Source: Pseudidiomarina gelatinasegens
GTDB taxonomy: Bacteria > Pseudomonadota > Gammaproteobacteria > Enterobacterales > Alteromonadaceae
DNA: 64,000 nt
NCBI RefSeq assembly: GCF_004025325.1
Contig: NZ_RSFE01000003.1
Coordinates: 310,001 to 374,000 of the forward strand
Direction of reading: 5' to 3'
This document shows positions 38,077 through 47,358 of the stretch, one piece after another. A program made the position numbers and the translations under genes. The notes beneath the pieces were generated by a model. That model was not told where the DNA came from. It made no database searches and saw nothing but the letters and a program-made list of their open reading frames with translations. Each line of letters opens with the position of its first letter. The first letter of the stretch is position 1.

Positions 38077-38628
38077 ATGGATGCTTTTCGGTTTTTGGTT
38101 GAAATTGTATTCGACCTGTTTTTAATCGTTGTCTTGTTGCGTGTGTGGATGCAAGCAGCGCGTGCTGACTTTTTTAATCCAATGAGCCAGTTTGTGGTTA
38201 AAATGACCAACCCTTTAGTGCAACCAATGCGGCGCCTATTGCCGATGGTAGGCAACTGGGACATCGCAACGCTCTTACTCGCTTACCTTGTCGGCATCGG
38301 CAAAATACTCGTGCTATCCAGCATGAGTGCTGGCATGACGCCGATGGTCACAGATACCCTGATGATGGGCTTGGCCGTGGTGTTATTTCAGTTTTTGTCG
38401 CTGCTGTTCTGGCTGACCATTATTATGGCCATCATGAGCTGGTTTAATCGCGGGTATCATCCGATGATGGCTATTTTAGGCCAGTTAACCGAACCCTTTT
38501 TAGCGCCAATAAGGCGAATTATTCCGCCGATTGGTGGGCTTGACCTTTCTGTGCTAGTTCTTATTGTAGCGATTCAATTCGCTCGGATTTTACTCAATAA
38601 TCTACTTAGTTTAGGTATGGGGCTATGA
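38077..38628 (+). CDS. yggT: YggT family membrane protein
   Basis: 183-residue inner-membrane protein made of two similar YggT repeats. Each has membrane spans followed by a conserved loop: FFNPMSQFVVKMTNPLVQPMRRLLP in the first half, and the matching GQLTEPFLAPIRRIIPPIGG in the second. Its role is not established; homologues have been linked to osmotic tolerance and cell-division or photosystem assembly contexts. RBS AGAGAG is five bases before ATG. The next gene starts inside its stop codon (ATGA). Confidence 0.9.
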   Translation: MDAFRFLVEIVFDLFLIVVLLRVWMQAARADFFNPMSQFVVKMTNPLVQPMRRLLPMVGNWDIATLLLAYLVGIGKILVLSSMSAGMTPMVTDTLMMGLAVVLFQFLSLLFWLTIIMAIMSWFNRGYHPMMAILGQLTEPFLAPIRRIIPPIGGLDLSVLVLIVAIQFARILLNNLLSLGMGL

Positions 38629-39062
38629 AACACGCACTTGTTGGGGCTTTAACCATTATCAGCATGCTTCTTATGCCGGGCACTGCGTTAGCCGAGCAAA
38701 GTAAGCGCCTCGGCCCGTGGGAAGTGCACTACAATGCCTTCAACTCAACCTTGTTGCGGCCAGAAATGGCTCAGCAATACCAGTTGTCGCGCAGCGAAAC
38801 TTTAGCCACCGTCAATATTTCAGTGCTGGATGCAGCAACCGCTGGCAAGCCAGCTCAGCAAGTTACCTTAAGTGGCTATGTAATGAATCCACTAAGCCAA
38901 CAGCAGCGGCTCGAGTTTCGTGAGGTAATTGAAGGTGACGCCGTTTATTATTTAGCGCAGACGCGCTTTTCCAATTTAGAAACCTTGCGTTTTTTCATTA
39001 CAATTAAGCAAGGCGATGAAACGCACGAATTGCGTTTTCATAAGGAGTTTTGGGTCAACTAA
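38625..39062 (+). CDS. DUF4426 family periplasmic protein
   Basis: 145-residue protein with a clear Sec signal peptide (MKHALVGALTIISMLLMPGTALA, then EQSKRLGPWEVHYN). The mature part is predicted beta-rich and contains the DUF4426 core (VHYNAFNSTLLRPEMAQQY, then a late FFITI strand and FHKEFWVN at the C-terminus). Function unknown. It overlaps yggT by ATGA, as DUF4426 genes commonly do next to yggT and rdgB in marine gammaproteobacteria. Its stop codon overlaps that of the convergent cvrA by two bases. Confidence 0.85.
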   Translation: MKHALVGALTIISMLLMPGTALAEQSKRLGPWEVHYNAFNSTLLRPEMAQQYQLSRSETLATVNISVLDAATAGKPAQQVTLSGYVMNPLSQQQRLEFREVIEGDAVYYLAQTRFSNLETLRFFITIKQGDETHELRFHKEFWVN

Positions 39063-40807
39063 CGGCTGCTCTTTTCTTCGAGCAGCTTTACACCCACTTG
39101 ACGGATGTACCCTTCATCGGTCACTTCGCGCACTGTGAGCCGCACCGAGCCCAATTGAAGATGATCACCGACCACCACGCGTCGGTGAAACTTCTGGGTG
39201 AAATAAGCGTGCAAGGACATATTCATAATCCCCGAATCCAATTCTCCAACGGGATAGAAACCTGCCACCTCTTGTATTAGCAAATCACCACGTAGACTAA
39301 AGTCACCAAAGAACTGACTGGTTTGCAGTTCGGTTTGCTTACCGCCGGCTGCCAGGACTCGGCTAATAGCGTCAACATGCTCCAGCTTGGCGACAACCAA
39401 TACCGTGTCACCTTCACAGAGGCGCGGCTTGCTCATCGGTAACAGCCACTCGCCCCGGCGAATTACACCAACAAATTCAACTGCAACGTCCCAACGTAAT
39501 TCATTCCAGTAATGATCGCAGGCCGGCGAGCGTTCTGTAACCTGATAAGCCCAAAGCTCCATAGGATCGTTACTGCCAACCCTATCTAATGGCATACGCC
39601 TGTCAGGTTCAGCTGGTGCCGGCACTTCCAGGCCTAACCAACGCGCCATCGGGGCTAAAGACCATCCTTGTACAATAAGGGACACCATAACCACCATAAA
39701 CGCGATATCAAAATACAATTCTTCGTTCGGAACACCCGTTAGCCAAGGGTACAGAGCTAAGATAATAGGCACAGCACCGCGCAACCCTACCCAGCTAATA
39801 AATACTTGCTCACGCCACGGAAAGGAAAAAGGAATCAAACTGGTAATAACCGCCAGCGGCCGCGCAACGAAAATCATCAGTACGGCAACCGAGAGTGACA
39901 ATGCCCAGTGTTCAACTAAGTGCGATGGGGTAACCAGCAATCCGAGTATCAGGAACATCATAATCTGGCTTAGCCACGCTAAACCATCTTGTACCTGCAA
40001 AATGTGGGGTAACTGCGGCAAGCGAGAATTACCGATTTTATACCCCATCAAATACACCGCGAGATAGCCACTTCCACCTATTCCACTGGTGATAGAGAAA
40101 ATAACGACCGCCGTCGCAGCGGCCAATAATGGAAAGAACGAAAATTGCACCGATATTTTTTGTGCCATCCAGACAAAAAAGCGGCCGCCAACCCAACCAG
40201 CAAGATAGCCCAGCGCAAGTTGCTGGAGAATATCAACCGTCATCCAGCCCCAAGAAAAACTCTCAGTAGCCGCAATCATCGAGGTTAGCGTCATGGTGAG
40301 AATAATGGCCATGGGGTCGTTGGTGCCTGACTCAATTTCTAATGTTGAGGCTACCCGTTGTTTTATTTTTAAATTTTGAGATTGGAAGATACTGAAAACC
40401 GCGGCCGCATCGGTTGAACTCAGAATTGCGCCAATTAATAACGCCGTTGGCCACGGCAAATCGAACAACCACACAACACCTGCTGCAGTTATTGCGCAGG
40501 TAAGCGCGACCCCAACGGTTGCTAAGCTAATTGCGGGCAATAGTGCAACGCGAAAGCGCTCTTTGTGCGTGCGCATACCGCCATCAAAAAGAATAATAAC
40601 GAGTGCTAATGAGCCAATGAAAAATGCCAATTCTGGATTACTAAACTCAATGCCAAGCAAGCCCTCTTCGCCCGCTAACATACCGACGATCAAGAAGGTT
40701 AGTAGCAGCGGTGCGCCAAGTCGATTCGACACAACAGCGGCTAAAATGCTGATAAGCAACAGCGAGCCCATTAAAAGCATGATTCCAGTAATGCTGGTCA
40801 AAAACAT
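39059..40807 (-). CDS. cvrA: K+/H+ antiporter CvrA (NhaP2-type, CPA1)
   Basis: Cation:proton antiporter with about 12 membrane spans, then a cytoplasmic regulatory tail. Family motifs are [24 protein letters not shown], the ion-site [15 protein letters not shown] and [16 protein letters not shown]. After about residue 400 come an RCK_C (TrkA-C) domain and a CorC/HlyC-like domain ([10 protein letters not shown] to VREVTDEG). I choose ATG 40807 ([15 protein letters not shown]); the longer frame from 40858 adds a non-membrane stretch. AAGGAG lies very close (2 nt) to that ATG, so a TTG two codons on is also possible. E. coli CvrA has 578 residues. Confidence 0.92.
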   Translation of the reverse strand: MFLTSITGIMLLMGSLLLISILAAVVSNRLGAPLLLTFLIVGMLAGEEGLLGIEFSNPELAFFIGSLALVIILFDGGMRTHKERFRVALLPAISLATVGVALTCAITAAGVVWLFDLPWPTALLIGAILSSTDAAAVFSIFQSQNLKIKQRVASTLEIESGTNDPMAIILTMTLTSMIAATESFSWGWMTVDILQQLALGYLAGWVGGRFFVWMAQKISVQFSFFPLLAAATAVVIFSITSGIGGSGYLAVYLMGYKIGNSRLPQLPHILQVQDGLAWLSQIMMFLILGLLVTPSHLVEHWALSLSVAVLMIFVARPLAVITSLIPFSFPWREQVFISWVGLRGAVPIILALYPWLTGVPNEELYFDIAFMVVMVSLIVQGWSLAPMARWLGLEVPAPAEPDRRMPLDRVGSNDPMELWAYQVTERSPACDHYWNELRWDVAVEFVGVIRRGEWLLPMSKPRLCEGDTVLVVAKLEHVDAISRVLAAGGKQTELQTSQFFGDFSLRGDLLIQEVAGFYPVGELDSGIMNMSLHAYFTQKFHRRVVVGDHLQLGSVRLTVREVTDEGYIRQVGVKLLEEKSSR

Positions 40808-40875
40808 CTCTCCTTGGTGACATAGCCAATGCCCCGTATAATAACAGGCAAATATCAAAAACGGGTGAAAACTTC

Positions 40876-41475
40876 ATGCACGAATTAGTCTTAGCGACCG
40901 GCAACAAAGGTAAAGTTTCTGAGTTAGAAGGGTTACTTACCCCGCTGGGGTGGCATGTGCGTCCACAGTCTGAGTGGTCGTTTGAAGAAGCAGAAGAAAC
41001 GGGGTTAACCTTCGTTGAGAATGCGATTCTAAAAGCTCGTCACGCTGCCGCACACACCGGCTTACCCGCTTTGGCTGATGACTCTGGCCTTGCTGTTAAT
41101 GCTTTGAACGGCGCACCTGGAATTTACTCAGCGCGCTATGCCGGCTCCGGCTGCAGTGATGCGGATAACGTCGAAAAACTGCTTACTGCCATGGCCGGAA
41201 TTCCCGATGCGCAGCGCCAGGCAAGTTTTCATTGTGTTCTGGCCTACCTGCGTGAGCCGAATGACCCAACCCCTATTATCTGCCATGGTCGCTGGGACGG
41301 CTATATTGCGCAAGCGCCACAGGGGAATCAGGGCTTCGGCTACGACCCAGTTTTCTGGGTTCCAAGCGAGCATTGCAGTGCCGCGCAGTTGTCGCGTGAA
41401 CAAAAACAAGCGTTAAGTCACCGTGGACAGGCGCTCAAGCAGTTGGTGGAAATGCTTCAACAGGCTAGCCAATGA
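40876..41475 (+). CDS. rdgB: XTP/dITP pyrophosphatase RdgB
   Basis: House-cleaning nucleotidase that hydrolyses ITP, dITP and XTP to monophosphates, keeping deaminated purines out of DNA and RNA. It has 199 residues. Motifs: the N-terminal [12 protein letters not shown] substrate loop, [16 protein letters not shown] with metal-binding Asp, [12 protein letters not shown], and the late [14 protein letters not shown] and ALSHRGQAL. It overlaps hemW by ATGA. cvrA separates it from the yggS-yggT block it usually follows. Confidence 0.96.
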   Translation: MHELVLATGNKGKVSELEGLLTPLGWHVRPQSEWSFEEAEETGLTFVENAILKARHAAAHTGLPALADDSGLAVNALNGAPGIYSARYAGSGCSDADNVEKLLTAMAGIPDAQRQASFHCVLAYLREPNDPTPIICHGRWDGYIAQAPQGNQGFGYDPVFWVPSEHCSAAQLSREQKQALSHRGQALKQLVEMLQQASQ

Positions 41476-42617
41476 GTCAATTACAACTTCCACCACTTTC
41501 CTTATACGTTCATGTGCCTTGGTGTATTCAAAAATGCCCATACTGCGATTTTAATTCGCATGCTCTCAAGCACGACATTCCTGAAACGGAATATGTCGGC
41601 CGTTTGCTCGATGATCTTCGCGCCGACTTGAGCTGGGTTCAAAACCGAAAATTAACGAGTATATTTATCGGCGGCGGTACTCCGAGCCTATTTTCAGCCG
41701 CAAGCATTGCCAAACTGCTGGATGGTATAGGCAAACTTATCCCGCTTAGTCCTAATTGTGAAATCACGCTTGAGGCCAATCCGGGCGCCTTTGAAACCGA
41801 GCGCTTTTCTGGGTTTGTTGATGCTGGTGTGACACGTCTTTCCATTGGCGTACAAAGCCTGCAAAACGAGCAGCTGAAGGCTTTGGGGCGTATACATGGC
41901 CCCGAGCAAGCTCAGCAAGCTGCTGCACACGCAGCCAAACTGCCATTGAAAAGCTTTAACCTTGATTTAATGCACGGATTACCCGGGCAAACAATTGAGC
42001 AAGCTATGGCTGATTTAGACGGGATTATAGCTCTGGCCCCACCCCATATTTCTTGGTATCAATTAACCATTGAGCCGAATACGGCTTTCGCTAGTCGGCC
42101 CCCGAAGTTACCCGAAGATGATATTTTGTGGGACATTCAAGAACTCGGCCACGCGAAATTAGCTGCAGCTGGCTACCAGCAATACGAAGTGAGTGCTTAC
42201 GCAAAACCTCAGCATCAAAGTCAGCACAACCGAAATTATTGGACCTTTGGCGACTATTTAGGAATAGGCTGTGGGGCTCACAGTAAAATCACCCTGCCCG
42301 CAGAAAATAAAATCATTCGATGTGAGAAGATAAAGCATCCTCAAGGCTATTTAGATCTGACTAAACCACTTCGCTATCGGCAGTGGGATGTGGCTACGGA
42401 AGAGTTAACCTTTGAGTTCTTTATGAACTATTTTAGGCTTTATGAACCTGTTTCTAAATTGGAATTTGAAGCTCGAACCGGCCTGCCCAAATCTGAGGCT
42501 GACCGCCTGCTGCAACAAGCAATTGAAAAGAACTTAGTTCTCGATAACGGCGATGCCTGGGAAACCACAAGCCTAGGTCGCCGTTACCTGAACTCCGTAT
42601 TGGATATGCTTATCTAG
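41472..42617 (+). CDS. hemW: Heme chaperone HemW (radical SAM)
   Basis: Radical-SAM protein of the HemN-like family that carries heme rather than acting as coproporphyrinogen oxidase. The [4Fe-4S] motif is CIQKCPYC (Cys18, Cys22, Cys25), preceded by [27 protein letters not shown] and [13 protein letters not shown] follow. The extra N-terminal cysteine of true HemN is absent, which supports HemW. It has 381 residues and begins in the rdgB stop codon. It is convergent with trmB across 6 bp. Confidence 0.95.
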   Translation: MSQLQLPPLSLYVHVPWCIQKCPYCDFNSHALKHDIPETEYVGRLLDDLRADLSWVQNRKLTSIFIGGGTPSLFSAASIAKLLDGIGKLIPLSPNCEITLEANPGAFETERFSGFVDAGVTRLSIGVQSLQNEQLKALGRIHGPEQAQQAAAHAAKLPLKSFNLDLMHGLPGQTIEQAMADLDGIIALAPPHISWYQLTIEPNTAFASRPPKLPEDDILWDIQELGHAKLAAAGYQQYEVSAYAKPQHQSQHNRNYWTFGDYLGIGCGAHSKITLPAENKIIRCEKIKHPQGYLDLTKPLRYRQWDVATEELTFEFFMNYFRLYEPVSKLEFEARTGLPKSEADRLLQQAIEKNLVLDNGDAWETTSLGRRYLNSVLDMLI

Positions 42618-42623
42618 CACCAG

Positions 42624-43340
42624 TTAGGCGATACGCTCGAACTTCAGGTCCCATACGCCATGTCCAAGCCGCTCGCCTCGTTGTTCGAATTTGGTTAGCG
42701 GGCGTTCTTCTGGACGAGGCACGTAGGTATTGTCCGCTGCGAGGTTGCGCCATTTTGGTGCAGCCTGCATCACCTCAAGCATATGCTCGGCATAATTTTG
42801 CCAGTCTGTTGCTAAGTGCAACACACCACCGATAGCCAGTTTTTTTCGCAATAAGTCAACGAACTCGGGCTGTATCAAGCGGCGCTTATGATGACGTTTT
42901 TTATGCCATGGATCTGGGAAAAACACTTGCACCGTGGCCAAGCTTCCGTCCGCAATACAGTCTGCCAGAACCTCAACGGCATCATGCTCGTAAACCCGTA
43001 AGTTGCTGACCTCTGCCTCTTCGGCTTCTAGCAAACAAGCACCGACACCCGGCCGATGAACCTCAATACCGATAAAGTTTTTCTCGGGTGCGGCCTTAGC
43101 CATGGCAACCAACGAACGCCCCATACCGAAGCCGATTTCCAATACGGTGGGTGCCTCACGACCAAATACCTCGGTCAAGTTCAGTAAACCTTGACTGTGG
43201 GTCAGCCCCATCGTTGGCCAGCTTCGTTCTAGCGCTGCAGCTTGGCCCTTGGTTAACCGCCCTTCGCGCTTAACAAAGCTACGCACTTTGCGTATGTATT
43301 TACCCTCAGCTTGGGCTTTTTCAAGATTATCGGAGCTCAT
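42624..43340 (-). CDS. trmB: tRNA (guanine-N7-)-methyltransferase TrmB
   Basis: SAM-dependent enzyme that makes m7G46 in tRNA variable loops. It has 238 residues. The AdoMet motif [16 protein letters not shown], the [16 protein letters not shown] block, [24 protein letters not shown] and the late [17 protein letters not shown] are typical. The start is ATG 43340, with GAGG closely upstream. In E. coli trmB lies next to mutY; here an ompA-type gene is placed between them. Confidence 0.95.
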   Translation of the reverse strand: MSSDNLEKAQAEGKYIRKVRSFVKREGRLTKGQAAALERSWPTMGLTHSQGLLNLTEVFGREAPTVLEIGFGMGRSLVAMAKAAPEKNFIGIEVHRPGVGACLLEAEEAEVSNLRVYEHDAVEVLADCIADGSLATVQVFFPDPWHKKRHHKRRLIQPEFVDLLRKKLAIGGVLHLATDWQNYAEHMLEVMQAAPKWRNLAADNTYVPRPEERPLTKFEQRGERLGHGVWDLKFERIA

Positions 43341-43408
43341 GCGGCCTCTATTTGGTTACGCGACTTAGGTTAGTTATACAATTTAAATTTTTGCCGCGCT
43401 CATTATGC

Positions 43409-43445
43409 AAAAAGGCGCACCAAACGCAAGTTTGGCACGCCTTTT
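43409..43445 (-). terminator. Intrinsic terminator downstream of the OmpA-family gene
   Basis: Long two-part stem: AAAAGGCG (43410-43417) with CGCCTTTT (43438-43445), and inside it CCAAAC (43420-43425) with GTTTGG (43430-43435), separated by CA/CA mismatches and closed by a GCAA tetraloop. Read on the minus strand it ends GCCTTTTTGC, a T-run fitting termination of ompA 20 bp after its stop. Confidence 0.85.
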
Positions 43446-43465
43446 ATATTCTAGCTACTGGCAGG

Positions 43466-44542
43466 TTAGTCTTGAACTGGAACCTGTTTAGTAACTGACA
43501 TAACAGCTTCGATCCGACGGTTCTTCGCACGGTTTTCAGCTGAGTCATTCGGGTACTTCGGACGGCTTTCGCCGTAACCAACGGTGGTTACACGAGCAGC
43601 TGCAATACCGAAATCGTTGATTAAGCTGTCGCCGACAGCATTAGCACGACGATCGGACAATTGCTGGTTATAGGTTGCCGCACCGCTATCATCGGTGTGC
43701 CCTTCAATAACCACGTCAAGTTGCGGATATTCTTTTAAGAATTCTGCAGTATCACGAATGTCTGACGTTTGTGCAGAAGAAATCTCGGCTGAGTTCAATG
43801 CAAAGGTAACTGTTAATTCACGGGTTACCGTTTCATTTTCATACATAACACAACCATCTGCATCAACCTTGAAGCCGGCCTGAGTGTTTGGACACTTGTC
43901 TTTATCGTCCATCACACCATCGCCGTCAGAGTCTTTCGCTACTGGGGCTGCAGGTTGTGGCTCTGGAGCAGGTGCTGGCTCAGGCTTGGTGTAAGTCGGT
44001 TCTTGGCTACCACCAAAATAATAGCGCAGCCCGGTCATGAACATAAATTCAGTCAAATCACCATCATTCTGCTGCACAGCACCTTCTAAGGTAAGCGCCC
44101 AATTATCGTTTATATACTGCTTATAACCAGCACCTACACGCACAAATTGGTTGCTGGTATCACTAAATTCTGTTGAGTTGATACCAATCGAGCCAAATAC
44201 ATTGGGTGAAAAGTTGTAAATGATATCCATACCAAAGGCAGCGCCACTTGAACTATCGTTCGAGGTTTCTAAGTCACCACGTAAATAATCGTAGTAAACT
44301 CGGTAACCCCATTCAGGAGTGAACTGGTAACCACCTTCAATGCCGCCAAAGAAACTGTCAAAGCCACCACCAAACGATTGAACTTGGTTGTTTTCAATGA
44401 CGCGACGGTCTGAGTCTGTTCCGAATAAGCCAATTCTTGGCCCAATATAGATGCTACCTGCCTCATCACCCGAGAAAGCCATTGCTGGCGCCGCAACAAT
44501 CGCCGAAAGTACTGCTGCAGATACTATTGATAACCGTTTCAT
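43466..44542 (-). CDS. ompA: OmpA-family outer-membrane porin
   Basis: 358-residue outer-membrane protein. Signal peptide MKRLSIVSAAVLSAIVAAPAMA; then an eight-stranded beta-barrel (about 23-185) with alternating aromatic strands (GYRVYYDYLRG, WALTLEGAVQQN). A Pro/Ala/Glu hinge (about 188-205) and a calcium-binding TSP3-like repeat DSDGDGVMDDKDKCPNT follow. The C-terminal OmpA peptidoglycan-binding domain has VVIEGHTDDSG, LSDRRANAV and the conserved Asp and Arg near RAKNRRIE. It has AAGGAG before ATG 44542, its own promoter and terminator, and so is probably monocistronic and strongly expressed. Orthology to E. coli OmpA itself is not certain. Confidence 0.9.
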   Translation of the reverse strand: MKRLSIVSAAVLSAIVAAPAMAFSGDEAGSIYIGPRIGLFGTDSDRRVIENNQVQSFGGGFDSFFGGIEGGYQFTPEWGYRVYYDYLRGDLETSNDSSSGAAFGMDIIYNFSPNVFGSIGINSTEFSDTSNQFVRVGAGYKQYINDNWALTLEGAVQQNDGDLTEFMFMTGLRYYFGGSQEPTYTKPEPAPAPEPQPAAPVAKDSDGDGVMDDKDKCPNTQAGFKVDADGCVMYENETVTRELTVTFALNSAEISSAQTSDIRDTAEFLKEYPQLDVVIEGHTDDSGAATYNQQLSDRRANAVGDSLINDFGIAAARVTTVGYGESRPKYPNDSAENRAKNRRIEAVMSVTKQVPVQD

Positions 44543-44591
44543 GAGATGCTCCTTTTATGTTCTCATAGGTCAATTTCAAATTGTTGGGTTT

Positions 44592-44597
44592 ATTATA
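44592..44597 (-). promoter_or_regulatory. -10 element of the OmpA-family gene
   Basis: A perfect TATAAT on the minus strand lies about 50 bp upstream of the ATG and would give a leader of roughly 42 nt with AAGGAG. The expected -35 position reads AGGCAT, a poor match, preceded by an A/T-rich tract (44605-44625). An activator or UP-type A/T contribution is possible. Confidence 0.5.
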
Positions 44598-44681
44598 GGG
44601 TAAAATGGAAAAAAATGCCTGTAATGACACAACTTTACGATTTATTTTCTATTTTTTTAACATGGCGTTTACGTAAATTTC

Positions 44682-45701
44682 ATGATTAATAAGACTTCCC
44701 AAGACGCGATCACTCCGCTACTGCCAAAGGAATTTGCACACACCATTATTACTTGGCAACACCAGCATGGTCGCAATACCTTGCCATGGCAGCGAGAGGC
44801 TTCGCCCTACCATGTGTTAGTAAGCGAGCTGATGTTACAACAAACGCAAGTAAGCACAGTCATTCCGTATTTTGAACGCTGGATTAAGGTTTTTCCCGAT
44901 CTGGCCACGCTGGCACAAGCTTCCGAAGATCAAGTTTTGGCTCAGTGGCAAGGGCTAGGTTATTACTCGCGAGCAAGAAACCTGCACAAGGCAGCCGGTT
45001 ACGTCATGACAGAACTCAACGGACAGTTACCTGCCACGCCGGAGTCTTTGCGCGAAGTTCCCGGGGTTGGGCCCTATACGGCGGGTGCAATAACCGCATT
45101 TGCTTTTGATAAGCCTGCAGCCATTGTCGATGGCAATGTAAAACGCCTCTTTTGTCGCTATTTTGGCATCAATGGCGACCCTAACAGCAGTGCGATAAAC
45201 CGCCAGATATGGACAAAAGCTGAAGAATACAAACCGCACAGCAACAGCCGACAATACGCGCAAGCGCTGTTGGACCTCGGCGCAACCATTTGTACTCCGC
45301 GCAACCCGAAGTGTGAACTGTGTCCACTACAACAATCCTGTAATGCCCTAGCAACCGATCGAGTCAACCTGCTACCGCAAAAACGAGCTAAGCGTACCTT
45401 ACCTACAAAAGATGGCTACTTTGCCCTGGACGTCAATGCCAACGGTGTCATTTTAGTGCAGCGTTCTGCGAACGGAATATGGCCGCGGCTATGGTGCCTT
45501 CCTGAGCTTTCTGAGCTGCCGCCACGCGCGCAAGTGCATGGAAGTTTTAAACATGTGTTTTCTCACTACCGCTTAAACGCTACAGTAATCAATTGCACCC
45601 CTTCGCATGCTACAACACGTATCCCTCTTGAAGCTTTAGCGCAATATGGACTGCCAGCGCCAATCCGCAAATATATCCATACACATGTTTTAGAAAATTA
45701 A
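44682..45701 (+). CDS. mutY: A/G-specific adenine DNA glycosylase MutY
   Basis: Removes adenine mispaired with 8-oxoguanine. It has 339 residues. Catalytic Glu49 (SELMLQQTQV), the helix-hairpin-helix VPGVGPYTAGAI with the later Asp150 (IVDGNVKR), and the iron-sulfur loop with Cys204, Cys211, Cys214 and Cys220 are all intact. The C-terminal MutT-like 8-oxoG recognition domain follows (LVQRSANGIWPRLWCLPE, FKHVFSHYRL). yggX follows after 81 bp, as in E. coli. Confidence 0.96.
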   Translation: MINKTSQDAITPLLPKEFAHTIITWQHQHGRNTLPWQREASPYHVLVSELMLQQTQVSTVIPYFERWIKVFPDLATLAQASEDQVLAQWQGLGYYSRARNLHKAAGYVMTELNGQLPATPESLREVPGVGPYTAGAITAFAFDKPAAIVDGNVKRLFCRYFGINGDPNSSAINRQIWTKAEEYKPHSNSRQYAQALLDLGATICTPRNPKCELCPLQQSCNALATDRVNLLPQKRAKRTLPTKDGYFALDVNANGVILVQRSANGIWPRLWCLPELSELPPRAQVHGSFKHVFSHYRLNATVINCTPSHATTRIPLEALAQYGLPAPIRKYIHTHVLEN

Positions 45702-45782
45702 ACTCGTGGATACTGAGAAGGTTTGCAATGGCGTGTTTATGCAACGTAAAATGACGACAACTTAAACCGACATGAGGTTGTC

Positions 45783-46055
45783 ATGAGCCGTACTGTATAT
45801 TGCGAATACCTAAAAAAAGAAGCTGAAGGCCTGGATTTTCAGCTTTACCCGGGTGAACTTGGCGAAAAGATTTTTCAGAGCATATCAAAGCAAGCATGGG
45901 CTGAGTGGCAGAAGAAACAAACCATGCTCATCAACGAAAAGCGGTTAAATTTAATGGACCCAAATGCACGCAGCTTTTTAGAAGAGCAAATGCAAGCCTT
46001 CTTGTTTGAAGGCAAAGACGTTGACATTGAAGGCTATACCCCACCAAGCCAATAA
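45783..46055 (+). CDS. yggX: Fe(2+)-trafficking / oxidative-damage protection protein YggX
   Basis: 90-residue soluble protein. The family signature begins [19 protein letters not shown] with the conserved Cys7, followed by [28 protein letters not shown] and [12 protein letters not shown]. coli and Salmonella YggX protects iron-sulfur clusters from oxidation. Partnering with mutY, itself an iron-sulfur enzyme, is conserved. A 6-bp stem GACAAC/GTTGTC (45756-45761, 45777-45782) abuts its ATG and overlaps the GAGG Shine-Dalgarno. A strong terminator follows the gene. Confidence 0.95.
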   Translation: MSRTVYCEYLKKEAEGLDFQLYPGELGEKIFQSISKQAWAEWQKKQTMLINEKRLNLMDPNARSFLEEQMQAFLFEGKDVDIEGYTPPSQ

Positions 46056-46064
46056 ATCCCCTAG

Positions 46065-46089
46065 AAAGCCCCGCAAATCGGGGCTTTTT
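46065..46089 (+). terminator. Intrinsic terminator after yggX
   Basis: Perfect 9-bp stem, AAAGCCCCG (46065-46073) with CGGGGCTTT (46079-46087), a CAAAT loop and a T-run (46085-46089), 10 bp past the yggX stop. It separates mutY-yggX from proBA. Confidence 0.92.
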
Positions 46090-46193
46090 GCTATTCAAAA
46101 CTCGTAAAGTTTAAGCCTTGTTCTAGCCTCATTCTCTCGTTTTATGAGCTTTATAGCGGGCATAGTTGTGGTTTATCGCCTCAAGCTAGAGAA

Positions 46194-46243
46194 ACTCCCT
46201 CAAATCTGTTAGACTACATATGAATTTTTTCAAGAGGGAGTAG
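46194..46243 (+). promoter_or_regulatory. proB leader: RBS-sequestering stem and 7-codon ORF
   Basis: ACTCCCTC (46194-46201) is the exact complement of GAGGGAGT (46234-46241), and that second arm contains the proB Shine-Dalgarno GAGGGAG, five bases before the ATG at 46246. The loop is 32 nt. Inside it, ATG at 46220 opens a 7-codon frame (MNFFKRE) that ends with TAG at 46241-46243, two bases before proB. No clear sigma-70 promoter was found in 46091-46193, so whether the first arm is transcribed is unknown. Confidence 0.45.
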
Positions 46244-46245
46244 TT

Positions 46246-47358
46246 ATGGAGATGCCTTCCTGGCGACGCGCTGTACTTAAAGTAGGCAGTGCATTAATCG
46301 CGCCAGACGACGCAGGAACGAGTAGTAAATATTTATTAGCCATAGCTCGATTTATTATCGAGTGTCATGAACGTGGTCAAGAGATAGTTCTTGTCTCATC
46401 AGGCAGTGCTGCTGCAGGCCGGAAGCATATCAGCTATGACGGTGATAAGCTGCCAGTTACCATAAAAAAGGCAATGGCCGCTGTCGGACAAACCGACATG
46501 ATGGCAAATTGGTCGCGGTTTTTTGACTTCTCATGTGCTCAAGTGTTGTTAACACACGGCGACCTGCGTGACCGCGCTCGCTACGTAAGTGTTCGAAACA
46601 CATTACGCACATTGTTAGAACACAATGTATTACCTATCGTAAATGAAAATGACGCACTTGCCACCGACGAAATGAAAGTTGGTGATAACGATAATTTGGC
46701 AGCCATGGTCGCAACCCTAGTTGATGCTGACGCGCTAATTATCTGCTCCGATATTGACGGTCTTTTCGATGCCGACCCTCGGGTTAAACCTGACGCTAAA
46801 AAAATACCGGTCGTCGATGAGATTACTGAAGAAATTTTCGCACTCGCTGGTGGAACAACAAATAAAATAGCAACCGGCGGCATGCGCACCAAGATTGAGG
46901 CAGCCGAGAAAGCAACCTCTCATGGTATCGACACCTATATAGTGAATGGTCGCAAGGGTGCCACGTTTGAGCATTTGCTACGCGGCAACAACCCAGGCAC
47001 ATTATTTAAGCGTCAGCAAGATCCAATGAGTAATAAGAAACATTGGCTTCGTCACACATTAATTTCTCAAGGTGAGTTAGTCATCGATGATGTTTCAGCC
47101 GAGGCACTGAATCGCGGCGAGTCGCTAACAATTAGCGGCATTATAGATGTTCAAGGCGACTTTAACCGTGGCGATGCAGTTGTAATTCGCAGTGCAAGTA
47201 ACGCTGAGGCTATTGGTAAAGGCATTTGCCAATACAGTTCACACGAGTTGATGCATATAAAAGGGCAAGAAGTCAGCGACATCGCTGAAGCTTATGGCTA
47301 CAGCCCTATCTCGGAAGTGATTGAGAGCAACGATTTAATGATTCTGGAGGACGAATGA
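46246..47358 (+). CDS. proB: Glutamate 5-kinase ProB
   Basis: First step of proline synthesis, phosphorylating the gamma-carboxylate of glutamate; the usual point of proline feedback inhibition. It has 370 residues with an amino-acid-kinase domain (RRAVLKVGSALI, VSSGSAAAGR, NENDALATDEMKVGDNDNLAA, ATGGMRTKIEAA) and a C-terminal PUA domain from about residue 275. The VSSGSAAAGR turn is slightly changed from the usual VSSGAIAAG. It overlaps proA by ATGA. A possible translational control element lies just upstream. Confidence 0.95.
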   Translation: MEMPSWRRAVLKVGSALIAPDDAGTSSKYLLAIARFIIECHERGQEIVLVSSGSAAAGRKHISYDGDKLPVTIKKAMAAVGQTDMMANWSRFFDFSCAQVLLTHGDLRDRARYVSVRNTLRTLLEHNVLPIVNENDALATDEMKVGDNDNLAAMVATLVDADALIICSDIDGLFDADPRVKPDAKKIPVVDEITEEIFALAGGTTNKIATGGMRTKIEAAEKATSHGIDTYIVNGRKGATFEHLLRGNNPGTLFKRQQDPMSNKKHWLRHTLISQGELVIDDVSAEALNRGESLTISGIIDVQGDFNRGDAVVIRSASNAEAIGKGICQYSSHELMHIKGQEVSDIAEAYGYSPISEVIESNDLMILEDE

